Shown: positions 43,786 through 56,896, numbered from the stretch's first letter. The stretch is DNA of 64,000 nt from Muscardinus avellanarius (GCA_963383645.1 OY726578.1:26004523-26068522); one strand, 5' to 3'. A program made the numbers and translations. The notes: a model not told the origin generated them from the sequence alone.

Positions 43786-44150
43786 TTTATAAATTTTGAA
43801 ATGGGATTTTGCTATAACTGCGGAAGGCCTTGCAAAGTTGCTGATGCTGCCTTTATTCTGTTATCCTCCTGTCTTTTTTTTTTTTTGTGGTACTGGGGGT
43901 GGAACCCAGAGGCTTTCTACCTCCGGGCTATACTCCCAGACCTTTTTTTTAATATTTTATTTGGAAACAGGGTCTCACTAAATTGCTGAAAGCCTCACTA
44001 AGTAGCTGAGGCTGGCTTTGAACCCATGCGATCCTCCTGTCTCGTCCTCCCAAGCGCGGGGATTACAAGTGTGCGCCACCACGCCTGGCTCTATCCTCTT
44101 GTCTTACTCAGCGTCTCCAGAGCTGGCATGATAGGCATGTACCTCTAGCC
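43786..44150 (-). mobile_element. Outer SINE B1 half, antisense, split by another SINE
   Basis: AAATTTTGAAATGGGATTTT to 43873 and CTATCCTCTTGTCTTACTCA onward. The interrupting SINE carries a TATCCTCCTGTCT-like TSD. Confidence 0.65.
43874..44088 (-). mobile_element. Inner SINE, Linker-2 type, antisense
   Basis: T run, TGTGGTACTGGGGGTGGAAC to CGCCACCACGCCTGGCT; TSD TATCCTC(C/T)TGTCT on both sides. Confidence 0.85.
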
Positions 44151-44159
44151 CTAAAGACT

Positions 44160-44292
44160 TTTTTGTGAGTGTGTGGCTCTGGGGATGGAACCCAGGGCAT
44201 TCGACCTCAGAGCTACACCCCCAGACCTATTTTTTAGTCTTTATTTTGAAACAGGGTCTGAGATTATAAGCATGTGCCCCCATGCCCGGCTC
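44160..44292 (-). mobile_element. SINE, antisense, internally deleted
   Basis: GGCTCTGGGGATGGAACCC joined to GGTCTGAGATTATAAGCATG and CCATGCCCGGCT. Confidence 0.78.
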
Positions 44293-44429
44293 CCTAAAGA
44301 CTTTTATTTTGATGCAGTTTGTCCTCATGAAGATGTATCTCATATTCTCATATTTTATCCCTCGATTATTTTTCCCTATTACTTGAGAAAATGGGTGTAT
44401 GATGAACAACAATTTAAAGTAAGAGTTGA

Positions 44430-44644
44430 AGCCGGGCATGGTGGCACATGCTTGTGATCCCAGCATTTTGGAGGCTGAGACAGGAGGATCACAGTTCGCA
44501 GCCAACCTCAGGTACTTATGAGGCCTTTTGCAACTCAGTGAGATCCTGTTTCAAAATAAAGAATAAAAAACAGGGCAGGGGGTTTAGCTCAGAGTTTGAA
44601 TGCCCCTGGGTTCCATCCTCAGACCCGCCAAAAAATAAAATTTA
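44430..44644 (+). mobile_element. B1-dID SINE, sense
   Basis: AGCCGGGCATGGTGGCACAT head to CCATCCTCAGACCCGCC and an A-rich tail. Confidence 0.88.
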
Positions 44645-45949
44645 AAAATATATTTTTAATGTCCTGTAAAGTTCCTGAGTACCTATCTGTCATTAAGAGT
44701 TCAAATCCCAACTCAGCTCTTTTTCCATTTATCAAACCAATTTCAGAGTTTTGAAAAATAGTGTATTGGTTGGTATGTTTTGCATGGAATTATTATAAAT
44801 GAAGTAGAATTTCCCTTACTCTGTCTTCATAAATTCAAAGCCGAATGTCTGCTGGACACATTGATTTGATGCTTTCCTTGTAGTTAATCTTTTTTTTTTT
44901 TAACTTTATTTTTTTAATTGGTGCACTGTATTCATACATCATAGTGGGATACATATTTTGTAGACATACATGCACACATTGCCCAGTCAGCCCCCACCCG
45001 ATCCCCACCCCATTCTCTCCCTATCCCTCCCTCCCATGCTTGGCTTAGTGATTGACATCTAGTATTATAGCAATTTATCAAAAATTAAAAATGATAATCT
45101 CACATAACAGTTTCATTTGTCTGATACCAAGCTTTTGATGACTTAAAGATAACATTTCAATATTTCTTTTTGCTTTCTTTCTTACCAGAGAATCTATTTT
45201 TTCTATTTTTTAGGTGAAACTATCATATATTTATATATTTATTTTTCAGAAAAAAAATCTATCTTAATATGGAATATGGACTCTAGGTACCCACAACGAT
45301 CTTGAAGAACAAAGCTAGAAGATGTATATTTTCTGATTTCAAACCATATAAAGCTACAATAATTGAAACAGTGTAGTACTATTCTAAAGGCAGATATATA
45401 AACCATTGGAGTTAAATAAAAGCCTAGAGCTAAATTCTTCCCTATATTGTCAAGTTATTTTTGACAAGGTTTCCACGAACATTTGGTGGTGGGAATAATA
45501 GTCTTTTAACTAAATATTGTTGAAAAATAATAATTACATGGAAAAGAATAAAATTGGACCCTTACCTAATCCCATATACAAGTATTAACTCAAAATAGAT
45601 AAAAGACCTAAATATAAATCTTAAGACTATAAACTTTTAGGAGAAAATCTGGGTCATAAAACCTCACAACATTGAAATTGGCAGTGATTTCTTGGTTATG
45701 ATTTCAATGGCACAGGCAACAGAAGAGTATACAAACTCCCTAAAAAATAAAAAACATGAGACTTCCGGGAAGATGGCGACGGAGGAAAGCGGCACTTACA
45801 AGTCCCGCTAACAATCCAACTCTACTACCTCAAAACCAGCGCCTTTCAGAGCCAGAAAACACCACAGCAAAGAAATAAAAACGGTAAATACAAGGGACAG
45901 AGAAAAAGGGCTGGAAAAACAAGACACCGGAAAAAAACCAGCCCGAAGT

Positions 45950-46510
45950 GCCACGCCCGCACGGCGCGGAGTGGCCGGAGCAGCCGGAGCGGCCAGAGCT
46001 GCAGCGCGGATTGGGGGGAGCCGCAGAGCGGAGCGGCCTGAGCAGCCGGAGCAGCCAGAGCCACGGCGCGGAACGGCCGGAGCGGCCAGAGTGGCCAGAC
46101 CCGCGGTACAGAGCAGCTGGAGTCGCGGTTCCGAGCAGCTGAGCAGAGTGGCCAGAGCAGCCGAGCGGAGTGGCCAGAACAGCCGGAGCAGTCAGAGCTG
46201 CAGCGCGGATTGGCTGGAGCGGTGGCGCGGAGTGGCCGGAGCCGCGGAGTGGAGCGGCCGGAGCAGCCGGAGCAGAGTGGCCAGAACAGCTGAGCGGAGC
46301 GGCCAGAGCAGCCGGAGCGGAGCGGCCAGAACAGCCGGAGCAGCCAGAGCCGCGTCACGGAACACCGGAGCGGCCGGAGTGGCCAGACCCACGGTGCAGA
46401 GCAGCCAGAGCTGTGGTGCAGAGCGGCCGGAGCAGCCGGAGCGGCCAGAACCGTGGTGCGGAGCAGCCAGAGCCGCGGCGCAGAGTGGCCGGAGCGGCGC
46501 GGCCTACATC
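45950..46510. repeat. GC-rich minisatellite in the L1 5'UTR
   Basis: About 550 bp of degenerate 9-18-bp units on the theme GAGCGGCCGGAGCAGCC. CpG-rich. L1 5'UTRs in rodents often contain tandem monomers that act as promoter; these units are much shorter. The two ORF1-only elements lack it. Long ORFs on both strands here are repeat artefacts. Confidence 0.8.
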
Positions 46511-47298
46511 TCCCCTAGCAACACCAGGCTCCAGAGAGGAGGGAGACTCAAAACAGAGCTCAAATCCAGAGAGGAGGTACTCTGGCCTCACGGCCTAGGA
46601 TGCAGAAGCAGCAGCGTCTTACTGCTGGTGGCAGCGGCGAGTTCACCGGACGGCCCTAGACCAACCCACTCAACCAGCCACCAGGCGCCTGAGAGGAGGG
46701 GTGGACAGCGAGCCGAGGTGAGCAGGTGCTGAACAGCCGGGCGGCAGTCAGCAGTTTTGTTGGTGCAGGGAACATCTAAAGCTCCCAAGGGCTGGGCGCA
46801 GCACAACTGGCAAGGACTCAGAGCAGAGTTCAAAACCAGAGAAGAAATACGCCGCATCACGGCCGAGGGCGTGGCAGTGGTGCCATATTGCCAGTGGCGG
46901 CAGCAGCGAATCCACCGAGTTCACTACAGCTCCATCAGCGCACTCAACAACCGTGAGTCAAATTGCGGCCCCTAGGGGAGAAATCCCAGTACTGCACTCC
47001 CAGGGACTTGCGCAGATAGTCTCCCTGGGTCGGAGATTTTAGCAGTGCAGCCCAGTGGGGGAGTGGCAGTGGCAGAGTTATCATACCATAGTCACAACTC
47101 CCCACTGGAGAACGCCCAACTTGGCACCCCCCATGGTCTAAGCAGCCTTGATTGACTCCCTGGGTCTGAGACTTTGTGATACAACACAGTAAAGGAGTAG
47201 TGGTGACTGAGATACCATAGACTAGAGATCCAGAGCATCTTAAGTGAACTCGTAGTGACTCAGGGAAGAACCCAGAGAAGGCACAAACTTCCAAAATC

Positions 47299-48216
47299 AT
47301 GGGAAAGAGAAATAACAATGGAGCAGTGAATGCCAACAACATCACAACATCAGAATCTGATAACACAGAAACCCAAAGATCTCTAGAAGATCAAATTAGG
47401 AAAATAACTTTAGAAATAATAGAGGACTTTCCAAAAGAATTTAGAGAGAGTCAAAAAGAGATAAAGGATGCAATTAATGAAGTAAAGGCCTCAATTCAAA
47501 GTATAAACAACAGATTAGACCACATGGAGAATAGAATCTCGCTCTTAGAAGATGACCATTCTAAAAATGAATGCATAGTTTCTAATTTAGAAAAAAAAAC
47601 CCGACAGCAGGAATCTGACATTGAAGAAATATGGGCCCATTTCAAGAGAGCTAACCTAAGAATAATTGGAATAGAGGAGGGAAAAGAAGGTGAAACCAAA
47701 GGGATCAACAATCTCTTCAAGGAAGTAATAGCAGAAAATTTTCCAAACATAGAGCAAGAGGTCGATACACAGGTCCAGGAAACTTATAGAACTCCCTTTA
47801 GACAGGATCAGAGAAGAGGATACCCACGCCACATAATTGTCAAAATGACTAATGTGGAAGCCAAGGAGAGAATCTTAAAGGCAACAAAAACAAAAGGCCA
47901 TGTGACATACAGAGGCAAACCAATTAGAATCACTCCAGACTTCCCAAACCAAGTTATGAAAGCCAGAAGGGCTTGGAGTAACATATTCCAAACTCTGAAA
48001 GAAAACAACTTCCAGCCAAAAATTTCCTACCCAGCAAAACTATCCATCAAATTAGATGGGGAAATAAGAAGCTTCCATGACAAACAGCAACTGAAGGAAT
48101 TTATGTCTTCACAACCAGCGCTAGAGAAAATACTCAAGGGGATTAACTGCAAAGAGGAAATGGGTAATTCACGCCAGAACCAAAGAAACAAGAATTCCCA
48201 TCCAGCAGACAACTAA
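47299..48216 (+). CDS. L1 ORF1p, intact
   Basis: 305 residues, no stop or frameshift, starting MGKRNNNGAVNANN. Coiled coil about 40-115 (heptad-rich IKDAINEVKASIQSINNRLD), RRM about 125-220, C-terminal domain to 305 (YPAKLSIKLDGEIRSFHDKQ). It is a cytoplasmic trimeric nucleic-acid chaperone that packages L1 RNA with ORF2p. ORF2 begins 45 bp after its stop, the usual bicistronic spacing. An intact ORF1 next to a broken ORF2 means this copy could supply ORF1p only. The start was chosen by homology between the three copies in this window. Confidence 0.92.
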   Translation: MGKRNNNGAVNANNITTSESDNTETQRSLEDQIRKITLEIIEDFPKEFRESQKEIKDAINEVKASIQSINNRLDHMENRISLLEDDHSKNECIVSNLEKKTRQQESDIEEIWAHFKRANLRIIGIEEGKEGETKGINNLFKEVIAENFPNIEQEVDTQVQETYRTPFRQDQRRGYPRHIIVKMTNVEAKERILKATKTKGHVTYRGKPIRITPDFPNQVMKARRAWSNIFQTLKENNFQPKISYPAKLSIKLDGEIRSFHDKQQLKEFMSSQPALEKILKGINCKEEMGNSRQNQRNKNSHPADN

Positions 48217-48261
48217 GCAAAGAAGAATAAACAGTATCTCAAACAGAAATAAGATCTTAAC

Positions 48262-51200
48262 ATGTTGGGAATTAAAAATTATCTCTCTATAATCACACTG
48301 AATGTAAACGGCCTCAACTCCCCAATAAAAAGACATAAAGTGGCAAAATGGATTAAAAGCCAGAATCCATCCATCTGCTGCTTACAAGAAACACACCTCA
48401 CAAGTAAAGATAGGAACAAACTTAAGGTAAAGGGCTGGAGGAAGGTAATCCATGCTAATGGTACTCGAAGACAAGCAGGAGTAGCAACTATGATATCAGA
48501 CAAGTTAGACTTCAAACCCAAACTTATTAGAAGAGACAAAGAAGGTCACATTTTACTGGTAAAAGGAATAGTCCAGCAAGAGGAAATAACAATAATCAAT
48601 ATCTATGCCCCAAACATAGGGGCAGCTAATTTCATAAATCAAACTCTTTGTGACATGAAGCCACACATAAATCCCAACACAATAATACTGGGAGACTTCA
48701 ACACACCTCTCACAATACTAGACCGATCTTCCAGACAAAGGGTCAGTAAAGATGTCTCAGAACTAAAGAACACCATTAACCAAATGGACCTTTTGGACAC
48801 ATATAGAATATTTCACCCAACTACAGCAGAGTTTACATTTTTCTCAGCTGCTCATGGAACCTTCTCCAAAATAGATCACATCCTGGGACACAAAATGAGC
48901 ACTAGCAAATTTAAAAAATGTTACATACTTCCCTGTGTCATTTCAGACCATAATGGAATGAAACTAGAAATCAACTATAAGAAGACCCAGAGAAACAACA
49001 TAAACATGTGGAGACTGAACACCACACTTCTGAATGAAGAATGGGTCATAGAAGATGTAAGAGGTGAAATCAAGAAATTTCTAGAAACAAATGAAAATAA
49101 AGAAACAACATATCAAAACCTCTGGGACACTTTGAAGGCAGTATTAAGAGGAAAATTTATAGCACTGAGTGCTCACATAAGAAAAACAGAAAATCTTCAA
49201 ATAAATAGCCTTATGACACACCTCAAAGCCCTTGAAAAGCAGGAACAATTGAACCCCAAAGCCAGCAGAAGACGGGAAATTATTAAAATTAGAGCAGAAA
49301 TTAACAAAATAGAGAATAAAAAAACAATACAGAAAATCAACAAAACCAAAAGCTGGTTTCTTGAAAAAATTAACAAGATTGATAAACCACTAGCCAACCT
49401 AACTAAAAAAAAGAGAGAATCAACCCAAATTATGAAGATAAGGGATGAAAAAGGAGACATTACTACTGACAGCGTAGAAATCCAGAGGATTATCAGAAAC
49501 TACTTTGAAAAACTATACTCCAACAAAATGGAAAATCTGGAGGAAATCGACAACTTCCTAGATAAATACAACCTTCCTAAACTGAGTCAAGAAGATATAG
49601 AACACTTAAACCAACCAATAACAATCAAAGAGATTGAAATAGCAATAAAGAGCTTACCATCAAAGAAAAGCCCAGGACCAGATGGTTTCCCAAGTGAATT
49701 CTATAAAACCTTTTATAGGAGAACTAATCCCAATACTACTCAAACTATTTTGGGAAATAGAAAAAACCGGGACTCTCCCAAATACATTCTATGAAGCCAA
49801 CATCACACTAATACCCAAACCGAATAAAGACAGTTCAAGGAAGGAAAACTACAGGCCTATATCTCTGATGAACTTGGATGCAAAACTATTAAACAAAATA
49901 CTAGCAACACGCATTCAAAACCACATCAAGAAAATCATTCACCATGACCAGGTAGGGTTCATCCCAGGGATGCAAGGCTGGTTCAATATACGAAAAACAA
50001 TCCATGTAATTCATCATATAAACAGAATCAAAGACAAAAACCACATGATCATCTCAATAGATGCTGAAAAAGCATTTGATAAAATTCAACATCCATTTAT
50101 GATAAAAACACTGCAGAGAATTGGAATAGAAGGAACATATCTCAACATTATTAAGGCAATCTACAATAAGCCCACTGCCAACATCATATTAAATGGGGAA
50201 AAACTTCAAGAATTTCCCCTAAAAACTGGAATGAGACAAGGATGTCCACTATCACCACTTCTCTTCAATATAGTACTAGAGACTCTAGCCAGAGCAATAA
50301 GGCAAGAAAAGGAAATCAAAGGAGTACAAATAGGAAAAGAAGAACTTAAGCTTTCACTATTTGCAGATGACATGATACTATATTTAGAAAACCCAACAAA
50401 CTCAACCAAAAGGCTTATAGAACTGATCAACAAATTCAGCAAGGTATCTGGATACAAAATCAATCTTAAAAAATCAGAAGCTTTCCTGTACACCAACCAT
50501 AAATCCACTGAAAAAGAAATTCAGAAAACACTTCCACTCAGGATCTCCCACAAAAAAATAAAATACCTAGGAATAAACTTGACCAAGGAAGTAAAAGATC
50601 TCTACAAAGAAAATTATAAAACACTGAAAAAAGAAATCGAAGAAGATCTTAGAAGATGGAAAGACCTTCCATGTTCATGGATTGGCAGAATTAATATCAT
50701 TAAAATGGCCATCCTCCCAAAAGTGATCTACAGATTTAATGCAATGCCCATTAAACTACCAAGATCATTCCTCACAGACATAGAAAAATCAGTCCTTAAA
50801 TTTATCTGGAATAACAAAAAGCCCAGAATAGCCAAGGTAGTTCTCAGCAACAAAAACCACGCAGGAGGAATCACAATACCTGACTTTAAACTATACTACA
50901 AAGCCATTGTAATAAAAACAGCATGGTACTGGCAAAAGAACAGATATATAGACCAATGGAGCAGAATAGAAGACCCAGAAACAAGTCCACACACTTTCAG
51001 CCAATTGATTTTTGACAAAGGGGCCAAAAACATACACTGGAAAAAAGCCTCTTCAAGAAATGGTGTTGGCAAAACTGGTTAACCATATGCAGAAAATTGG
51101 ATGTTAATCCCACTTTTTCACCCTGTACAAAAGTCAACTCATGATGAATCAAAGACTTGGAAATTAAACCAGATACCTTGAAGCTCCTTGAAGAGGGCAT

Positions 51201-52086
51201 AGGTCCAACACTACAACACATAGGCACAGACAAACATTTCCTCAACAAGACCCCAAAGGCACAACAAATTAAAAGGAGAATCAATACATGGGATTGCATG
51301 AAACTGAAGAGCTTCTGTTCAGCAAAGGAAACTATCAAGAACCTCAATCGAGAGCCAACAGAATGGGAGAAGATTTTTGCCACCTACACCACTGATAGAG
51401 GACTAATATCTAGAATATACAGAGAACTCAAGAAACTCAACACTAAGAAAACAAAGCATCCAATAACAAAATGGGCAAATGAACTAAATAGACACTTCAC
51501 AAAAGAAGAAATTCAAATGGCCAATAAATGCATGAAAAAATGCTCAACATCACTGGCAATCAGAGAGATGCAAATCAAAACTACCCTGAGATTTCACCTA
51601 ACTCCAACTAGAATGGCCATCATTCAAAACACAAACAACAACAGATGCTGGCGAGGATGTGGAGAAGTGGGAACTCTTAAGACATTGTTGGGATTGCAAA
51701 TTAGTGCAACCACTTTGGAAAACAGTATGGAGAATCCTCAGAAGAATGGGAACAAATCTTCCATTTGATCCAGCAATACCACTGTTGGGTATCTACCCAA
51801 AAGAAAAGAAACCAAACTACCAAACTAATGCATGTGTATCTATGTTCATAGCTGCACAATTCACCATAGCCAAACTATGGAACCAGCCAAGATGTCCATC
51901 AACAGATGAATGGATTACAAAACTGTGGGATATGTACACAATGGAATTTTACTCAGCCATCAAAAAAAAAACTCAATTACATCATTTTCAGGGAAATGGA
52001 TGGAACTGGAGGACATTATGCTAAGTGAGATTAGTCAGGCACAAAAAATAAGAAATCAGATGCTTTCCCTAATATGTGAGAGTTAG
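48262..52086 (+). pseudogene. L1 ORF2p (endonuclease/reverse transcriptase), broken
   Basis: About 1,274 codons, the usual ORF2 length. The endonuclease is intact at the start ([19 protein letters not shown] with the metal-binding Glu, [19 protein letters not shown]). RT motifs follow ([18 protein letters not shown] at about 50360-50371), then the C-terminal Cys region near 51640-51720. Breaks: a frameshift near 49715 before the RT, another near 51045, two adjacent in-frame TGA codons near 51142, a frameshift near 51665 and an A10 run near 51965. The first 510 residues, endonuclease included, remain open. Enzyme role: nick target DNA at TTTT/AA and copy RNA into DNA. Confidence 0.9.
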
Positions 52087-53039
52087 GGAGAAATGGGTCA
52101 TAGGAGGAACTCTTGGAAGAGGATCAGTAACTTTTAACTCTGTTTACATTGTCTTTGGATATACAATATTTTTTTTTATTTTTTAGGGAGTTTATTTACT
52201 CTTTTGTTGCCTGTGCCATTGAAATCATATCCAAGAAATCACTTCCAATTTCAATGTTGTGAGGTTTTATGACCCAGATTTTCTTCTAAAAGCTTATAGT
52301 ATTAAGATTTATATTTAGGTCTTTTATCTATTTTGAGTTAATATTTGTATATGTGTTAGGTAAGGGTCCAATTTTATTCTTTTTCATTTATTATTATTTT
52401 TAAACAATATTTAGTTAAAAGACTAGCATTTCCTCCACCAAAAGTTCATGGAAACCTTGTCAAAATAACTTGACAATGTATGGAAGAATTTATCTCTAGG
52501 CTTTTATTTAGCTCCAATGGTTTATATATCTGCCTTTAGAACAGTACTACACTGTTTCAATTATTGTAGCTTTATATGGTTTGAAATCAGAAAATATACA
52601 TCTTCTAGCTTTGTTCTTCTTTGAGACTGTTTTGGGTATCTAGAGTCCATATTCCATATCAGGATAGATTTTTTCTGAAAAATAAATAAATAAATGTATG
52701 ATAGTTTCACCTAAAAAAAAAAAGAAAAAAAATATTCTCTGGTAAGAAAGACAGCAAAAAGAAATATTGAAATGTTATCTTTAAGTCATCAAAAGTTTTG
52801 TACCAGACAAATGAAACTGTTATGTGAGATTATCAATGTTAATATTGTATAAATTGCTATAATACTAGATGTCAACCAGTAAGCCAAGCGTGGGAAGGAG
52901 GGATGGGGAGGGAATGGGGTGGGGATCATGGTATGGGCTAACTGGACGAGATGTGCATGTATGTCTACCAAAGTATTTTCTTTATACCACTATGATGTAT
53001 GAATACATTGCACCAATAAAAAAATAAATTAAAAAAAAA
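52087..53039 (+). other. L1 3'UTR containing an inverted old ORF2 fragment
   Basis: After ORF2, from about 52125, the sequence read on the opposite strand is a decayed L1 ORF2 3' region, with words such as TAAAAGACCTAAATATAAAT and CCATATAAAGCTACAATAAT. The same block forms the tail of both HAL1-like elements. It ends in a C-rich/G-rich patch and TGCACCAATAAAAAA. Confidence 0.8.
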
Positions 53040-53248
53040 TAAAAATCATATTGTATATCCAAAGACAATGTAAACAGAGTTAACAGTTACTAATAGAATG
53101 GGATAAAATATTTCCAAATGCTATATCTGAAGGTATATTAATATTCCAACTAGAAATCCTAAAAATTAACAACAATAAAGGCAAACAATACCCTTTAGAG
53201 ATAGGTAAAAGACTAACATAAGTAATGAATCTCCACAGATAACCAATC

Positions 53249-54166
53249 TTAGTTGTCTGTTGGATGGAAAATGTTGTTTCTCTGGTTCTGGTGTGTGTTA
53301 CCTATTTCTTCTTTGTAGTTAATCTCTTTGAGTATTTTCTCTAGTGCTGGTTTTGAAGACATAAATTCCTTCAGTTTCTGTTTGTCATGGAAGCTTCTTA
53401 TTTTTCCATCTAATTTGATAGAAAGTTTTGCTGGGTAGGAAAAATTTGGCTGGAAGTTGTTTTCTTTCAAAATTGGGAATATGTTACTCCAAGCCCTTCT
53501 GGCTCTCATAACTTGGTTTGGGAAGTCTGGCGTGATTCTAATTGGTTTGCCTCTGAATATCACTTGGCCCTTTGCTTTTGTTGCCTTTAAGATTCTCTGC
53601 TTGGCTTCCACATTGGTCATTTTGACAATTATGTGGCGTGGGGATCCTCTTCTCCGATCCTGTCTAAAGGGAGTTCTATACGTTTCCTGGACCTGCGTAT
53701 CGACCTCTTGCTCTATGTCTGGAAAATTTTCTGCTATTACTTCCTTGAAGAGATTGTTGATCCCTTTGGTTTCACTTTCTTTTCCCTCCTCTATTCCAAT
53801 TATTCTTAGGTTAGCTCTCTTAAAATGGGCCCATATTTCTTCAATATCAGATTCCTGCTGTCGGATATTTTTTTCTAGATTAGAAACTATGCGTTCATTT
53901 TTGGAATGGTCATCTTCTAAGAGCGAGATTCTGTTCTCCATGTGGTCTAATCGGTTGTTTGTGCTTTGAATTGAGGCCTTTACTTCATTAATTGCATCCT
54001 TTATCTCTTTTTGGCTCTCTCTGAGTTCTTTTCAAAGCACCTCTATTATTTCTACAGTTATTTTTCTGATTTGATCTTCTAGAAATCTCTGATTTTCTGT
54101 TTTATCGGGTTCTGATGTTGTGGGGTTGTGAGCATTCATTGCTCCAGTATTATTCCTCTTTCCCAT
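53249..54166 (-). pseudogene. ORF1p-like protein of HAL1 copy 2, one stop
   Basis: 918 bp, identical in length to copy 1 and to the L1 ORF1, no frameshift. One nonsense codon: codon 45 is TGA (54034-54032) where copy 1 has CGA. From codon 76 a Met re-opens 230 residues covering the rest of the coiled coil, RRM and C-terminal domain. The copies differ by a few substitutions only, so both inserted fairly recently. Confidence 0.8.
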
Positions 54167-54984
54167 GATTTCGGAAGTTTGTGCCTTCTCTGGGTTCTTC
54201 CCTTGGGTCACTATGACTTCACTTAAGGTGCTCTGGATCTCGAGTCAGTAGTATCTCAGACCCCACTACTCCTTTACTGGGTTATATCACAGAGTCTCCA
54301 ACCCAGAGAGTCGATAGAGGCTGCTTTAGACTGTGGGGGGTGCCAGGTTGCACGTTCTCCTATGGTGTGATATCACTGCCACCGCCCCTCTCCCACTGGG
54401 TCAAGTCCCAGTGAGTACAGTACTGGGATTTCTTCTCTGTGGCCCGCAATTTGACTCACTGTTCTTGAGTACGCAGATGTAGCTGTACTGAATTCGGTGA
54501 ATTCGGTGCTGCTGCCGCCGGTGGCAATATGGCGCCGCTGCTACGCCCTCGGCTGTGGGGCTGGCGGTTTTTTTTCTTGGTTTTGATTTCCACTCTGAAT
54601 CCCTGCAGCGTGTGCTGAGCTCAGCCACTGGGAGCTTTAGATGCCCTCTGCGCCGAGAAATCCCACCTGGCTATTCCGCAACGGCTCCCCTGGGCTTGCT
54701 GTGGCCGTCCCGTGAACTCGCTGGTGCCGCCGGCAGTATGGCGCTGCTGCCACGTCCTCGGGCGTGAAGCCGCGTCCTCGGGCGTGAGGATCTCCTCTGT
54801 GGCTCTGTTCTCAGTCCGCTTTCTCTCTGGAGCCTTGTGATTTTTTTTGTTTCTCTGGTGATGTTGTTTTCTGGCTTTGAAAGGCGCTGATTTTGTGGTA
54901 ATGGAGATTTGTTGTTAGCGGGGCTCTTAAGCCCCACTTTTATCTGTCGCCATCTTCCTGGAAGTCCTCTGTAGTTAATCTTTT

Positions 54985-55906
54985 CCTTATCTCTTTCTCA
55001 GTATCACTCATGCATAGTAATAGAAATCTTTTCTTATTTTCCTTTATACAACTTTCTTAAATTTCATTGCAGTTAGCAATACATTTATATCTAGAGATTC
55101 CAATGTAAACTGTTTTCAACATTATGAACTGCTTTAATACTGTTTTATATCTGAAAGGTATGCTCAGCACTATCTTAGAGTATCTCATGCAGTTCCAGTT
55201 TTCTAAGGTTATCTTTCTGAGACTACATGGGAAATTTAAACACCTAGAGTTCAAAGCGTAGTATTACATTCACACAGAGTCCAAATGATCCAGCCTGAGA
55301 CTGACTTATGGGGCTGTAAACAGTAAGGGTCTCCCAGCGTTTGTATGTATAGTCACAGCAGTTATGGCCCTAGTGAAGCAAGTCTGTCTCCCCGGCACCC
55401 AGGCCCTGCAGACTGTTCTTCCTGAACATTAAGGGCATAGCAGCCCTCAGCACACAAGCGACCCAGCACGTGAGCAGGCACCTGCAAGGCTTGTAGGTAT
55501 CACAGCAGCTGGACACAGTTTGAGGAGAATTCAGCCACAACTCAGAACTCTGCCCCCGAGGAACAGTGCACCGAGTCTTGGAGTCCTCCCAATACAGGAG
55601 TTCAGAGTCTCCAGCTGCTAACTTCCCTGACCTGAATGCCAAGGCCCTACATCTCTCTAGGCCACTGTGTGATTTTTCCTAAACCATGACCAAGAAATCT
55701 GGAGATAAAATAATTGTGACCCATCCTGTAAATGTTTAGAGTTAAAAAGAAAACTAAATAAAAAAACAGTAAGTAAAACATTCCATGTGGCTGATCTAGT
55801 TAATTTTCATGCTGAGTTTATCCTAAAATGACTAATTCATCAAAACACTCTTAAATTCCTTATAAACTCTCTCAGTATCTATTGCATTTTAAGAAATCTT
55901 TTTTGG
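54985..55906. other. Unique sequence
   Basis: No repeat recognised. A 90-codon minus ORF (55642-55370) shows no family motif; the region could be a 3'UTR or intron. Confidence 0.35.
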
Positions 55907-56125
55907 AGCCAGGTGTGGTGGTGCACACTTGTAATCCCAGTACTTGGGAGGCTGAGACAGGAGGATCTTGATTTGCAGCTAGCCTCAGCTACTTAGTGAG
56001 GTCCTCACTCCACAACTTATGGAGACCCTGTTTAAAAATAAAGAATAAAAAACTAGGGCTGGGGGTGTAGCTCTGAGGTAGAATGCCCCTGGGTTCCATC
56101 CTCAGAGCTGGGGAAACAAAATTAA
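55907..56125 (+). mobile_element. B1-dID SINE, sense
   Basis: AGCCAGGTGTGGTGGTGCAC head to CCATCCTCAGAGC. Confidence 0.86.
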
Positions 56126-56127
56126 GA

Positions 56128-56208
56128 TTGGGCCGTGAATGGAGAATGGAGTTCAGAGGTAGAATGTCCCTGGATTCTACCCTGAATACTAAATTAAAAA
56201 AAAAAAAG
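56128..56208 (+). mobile_element. ID-half fragment, sense
   Basis: GGAGTTCAGAGGTAGAATGT to ACCCTGAATAC, then an A run. Confidence 0.6.
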
Positions 56209-56211
56209 GGA

Positions 56212-56401
56212 AGGCCAGACGTGGTGGCGCACGCTTGTAATCCCTACGCTTGGGAGGCAGAGACAGGAGGATCGCGCAGGTTCGAAGCCAGCTGTGCTGG
56301 CGTAAGAGACCCTGTTTCAAAAATATAAAATAGGTCTGGGAGTGTAGCCCGGAGGAAGAAGGGCTTCCAGGAACCCCAGTACCACAAAAAAAAAAAAAAG
56401 G
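56212..56401 (+). mobile_element. SINE, sense, shortened Linker-2 variant
   Basis: GGCCAGACGTGGTGGCGCAC head and AGGTTCGAAGCCAGC, then CTGTGCTGGCGTAAGAGACC in place of the usual middle; same variant as 40962 and 60919; A tail. Confidence 0.87.
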
Positions 56402-56656
56402 GAAATTGGACCTTTATTCCTGTGTTCTCCGGAAGTCCATCTGCAAGCTTGGCTGGCCCAGTGAAGCACACGTTTTCTCTGCCTCATTTGTCGTTTGGAC
56501 CATTTTTATAAAAAGGTCTTACTGCTTTTGTAGTTTTCAGTAATGCTGAGCCTCTTCTGTGTCACGTGGAAAATTCAGGCTGTGCTCTTAGAGGAATTTG
56601 CATAGGTATTATAGAAATTATGTCGTAAGAAGCTAGTTTTCATTCCTAGATGTTTA

Positions 56657-56880
56657 TTTTTTATTTATTTATTTATTTTGGTGGTACTGGGGGTGGAACC
56701 CAGAGGTTTTCTACCTCTGGGCTATACTCCCAGACCTATTTTATATTTCATTTGGAAACAGGGTCTCACTAAGTTGCTGAGAACCTCAGTAAGTAGCTGA
56801 GGCTGGCTTTGAACCTGTGTGATTCTCCTGTCTCAGCCTCCCAGGTGCAGGGATTACAAGTGTGCGCCACCACACCAGGC
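56657..56880 (-). mobile_element. B1-dID SINE with a perfect 16-bp TSD
   Basis: CATTCCTAGATGTTTA at 56641-56656 and 56881-56896. Antisense, T-rich tail at left. Confidence 0.94.
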
Positions 56881-56896
56881 CATTCCTAGATGTTTA

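Larger units (their letters stand above)
45758..53039 (+). mobile_element. Full-length L1, 7.28 kb
   Basis: Starts GAGACTTCCGGGAAGATGG and ends CACCAATAAAAAAATAAATT. Flanked by TAAAAAACAT (45748-45757) and TAAAAATCAT (53040-53049), a 10-bp TSD with one mismatch, inside HAL1 copy 2 in the opposite orientation. 5'UTR 45758-47298, ORF1 47299-48216, ORF2 48262-52086, 3'UTR 52087-53039. ORF2 is broken, so the copy is no longer autonomous. Confidence 0.88.
44894..54969 (-). mobile_element. HAL1-like ORF1-only element, copy 2, split by a full-length L1
   Basis: The minus-strand element occupies 54969-53050 (5'UTR, ORF1, start of tail) and 45757-44894 (rest of tail and T-run); between lies the plus-strand L1. 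The whole is flanked by a 15-bp TSD, TGTAGTTAATCTTTT, at 44879-44893 and 54970-54984. Without the insert it is about 2.8 kb and collinear with copy 1, with the same direct ORF1-to-tail junction. Confidence 0.82.
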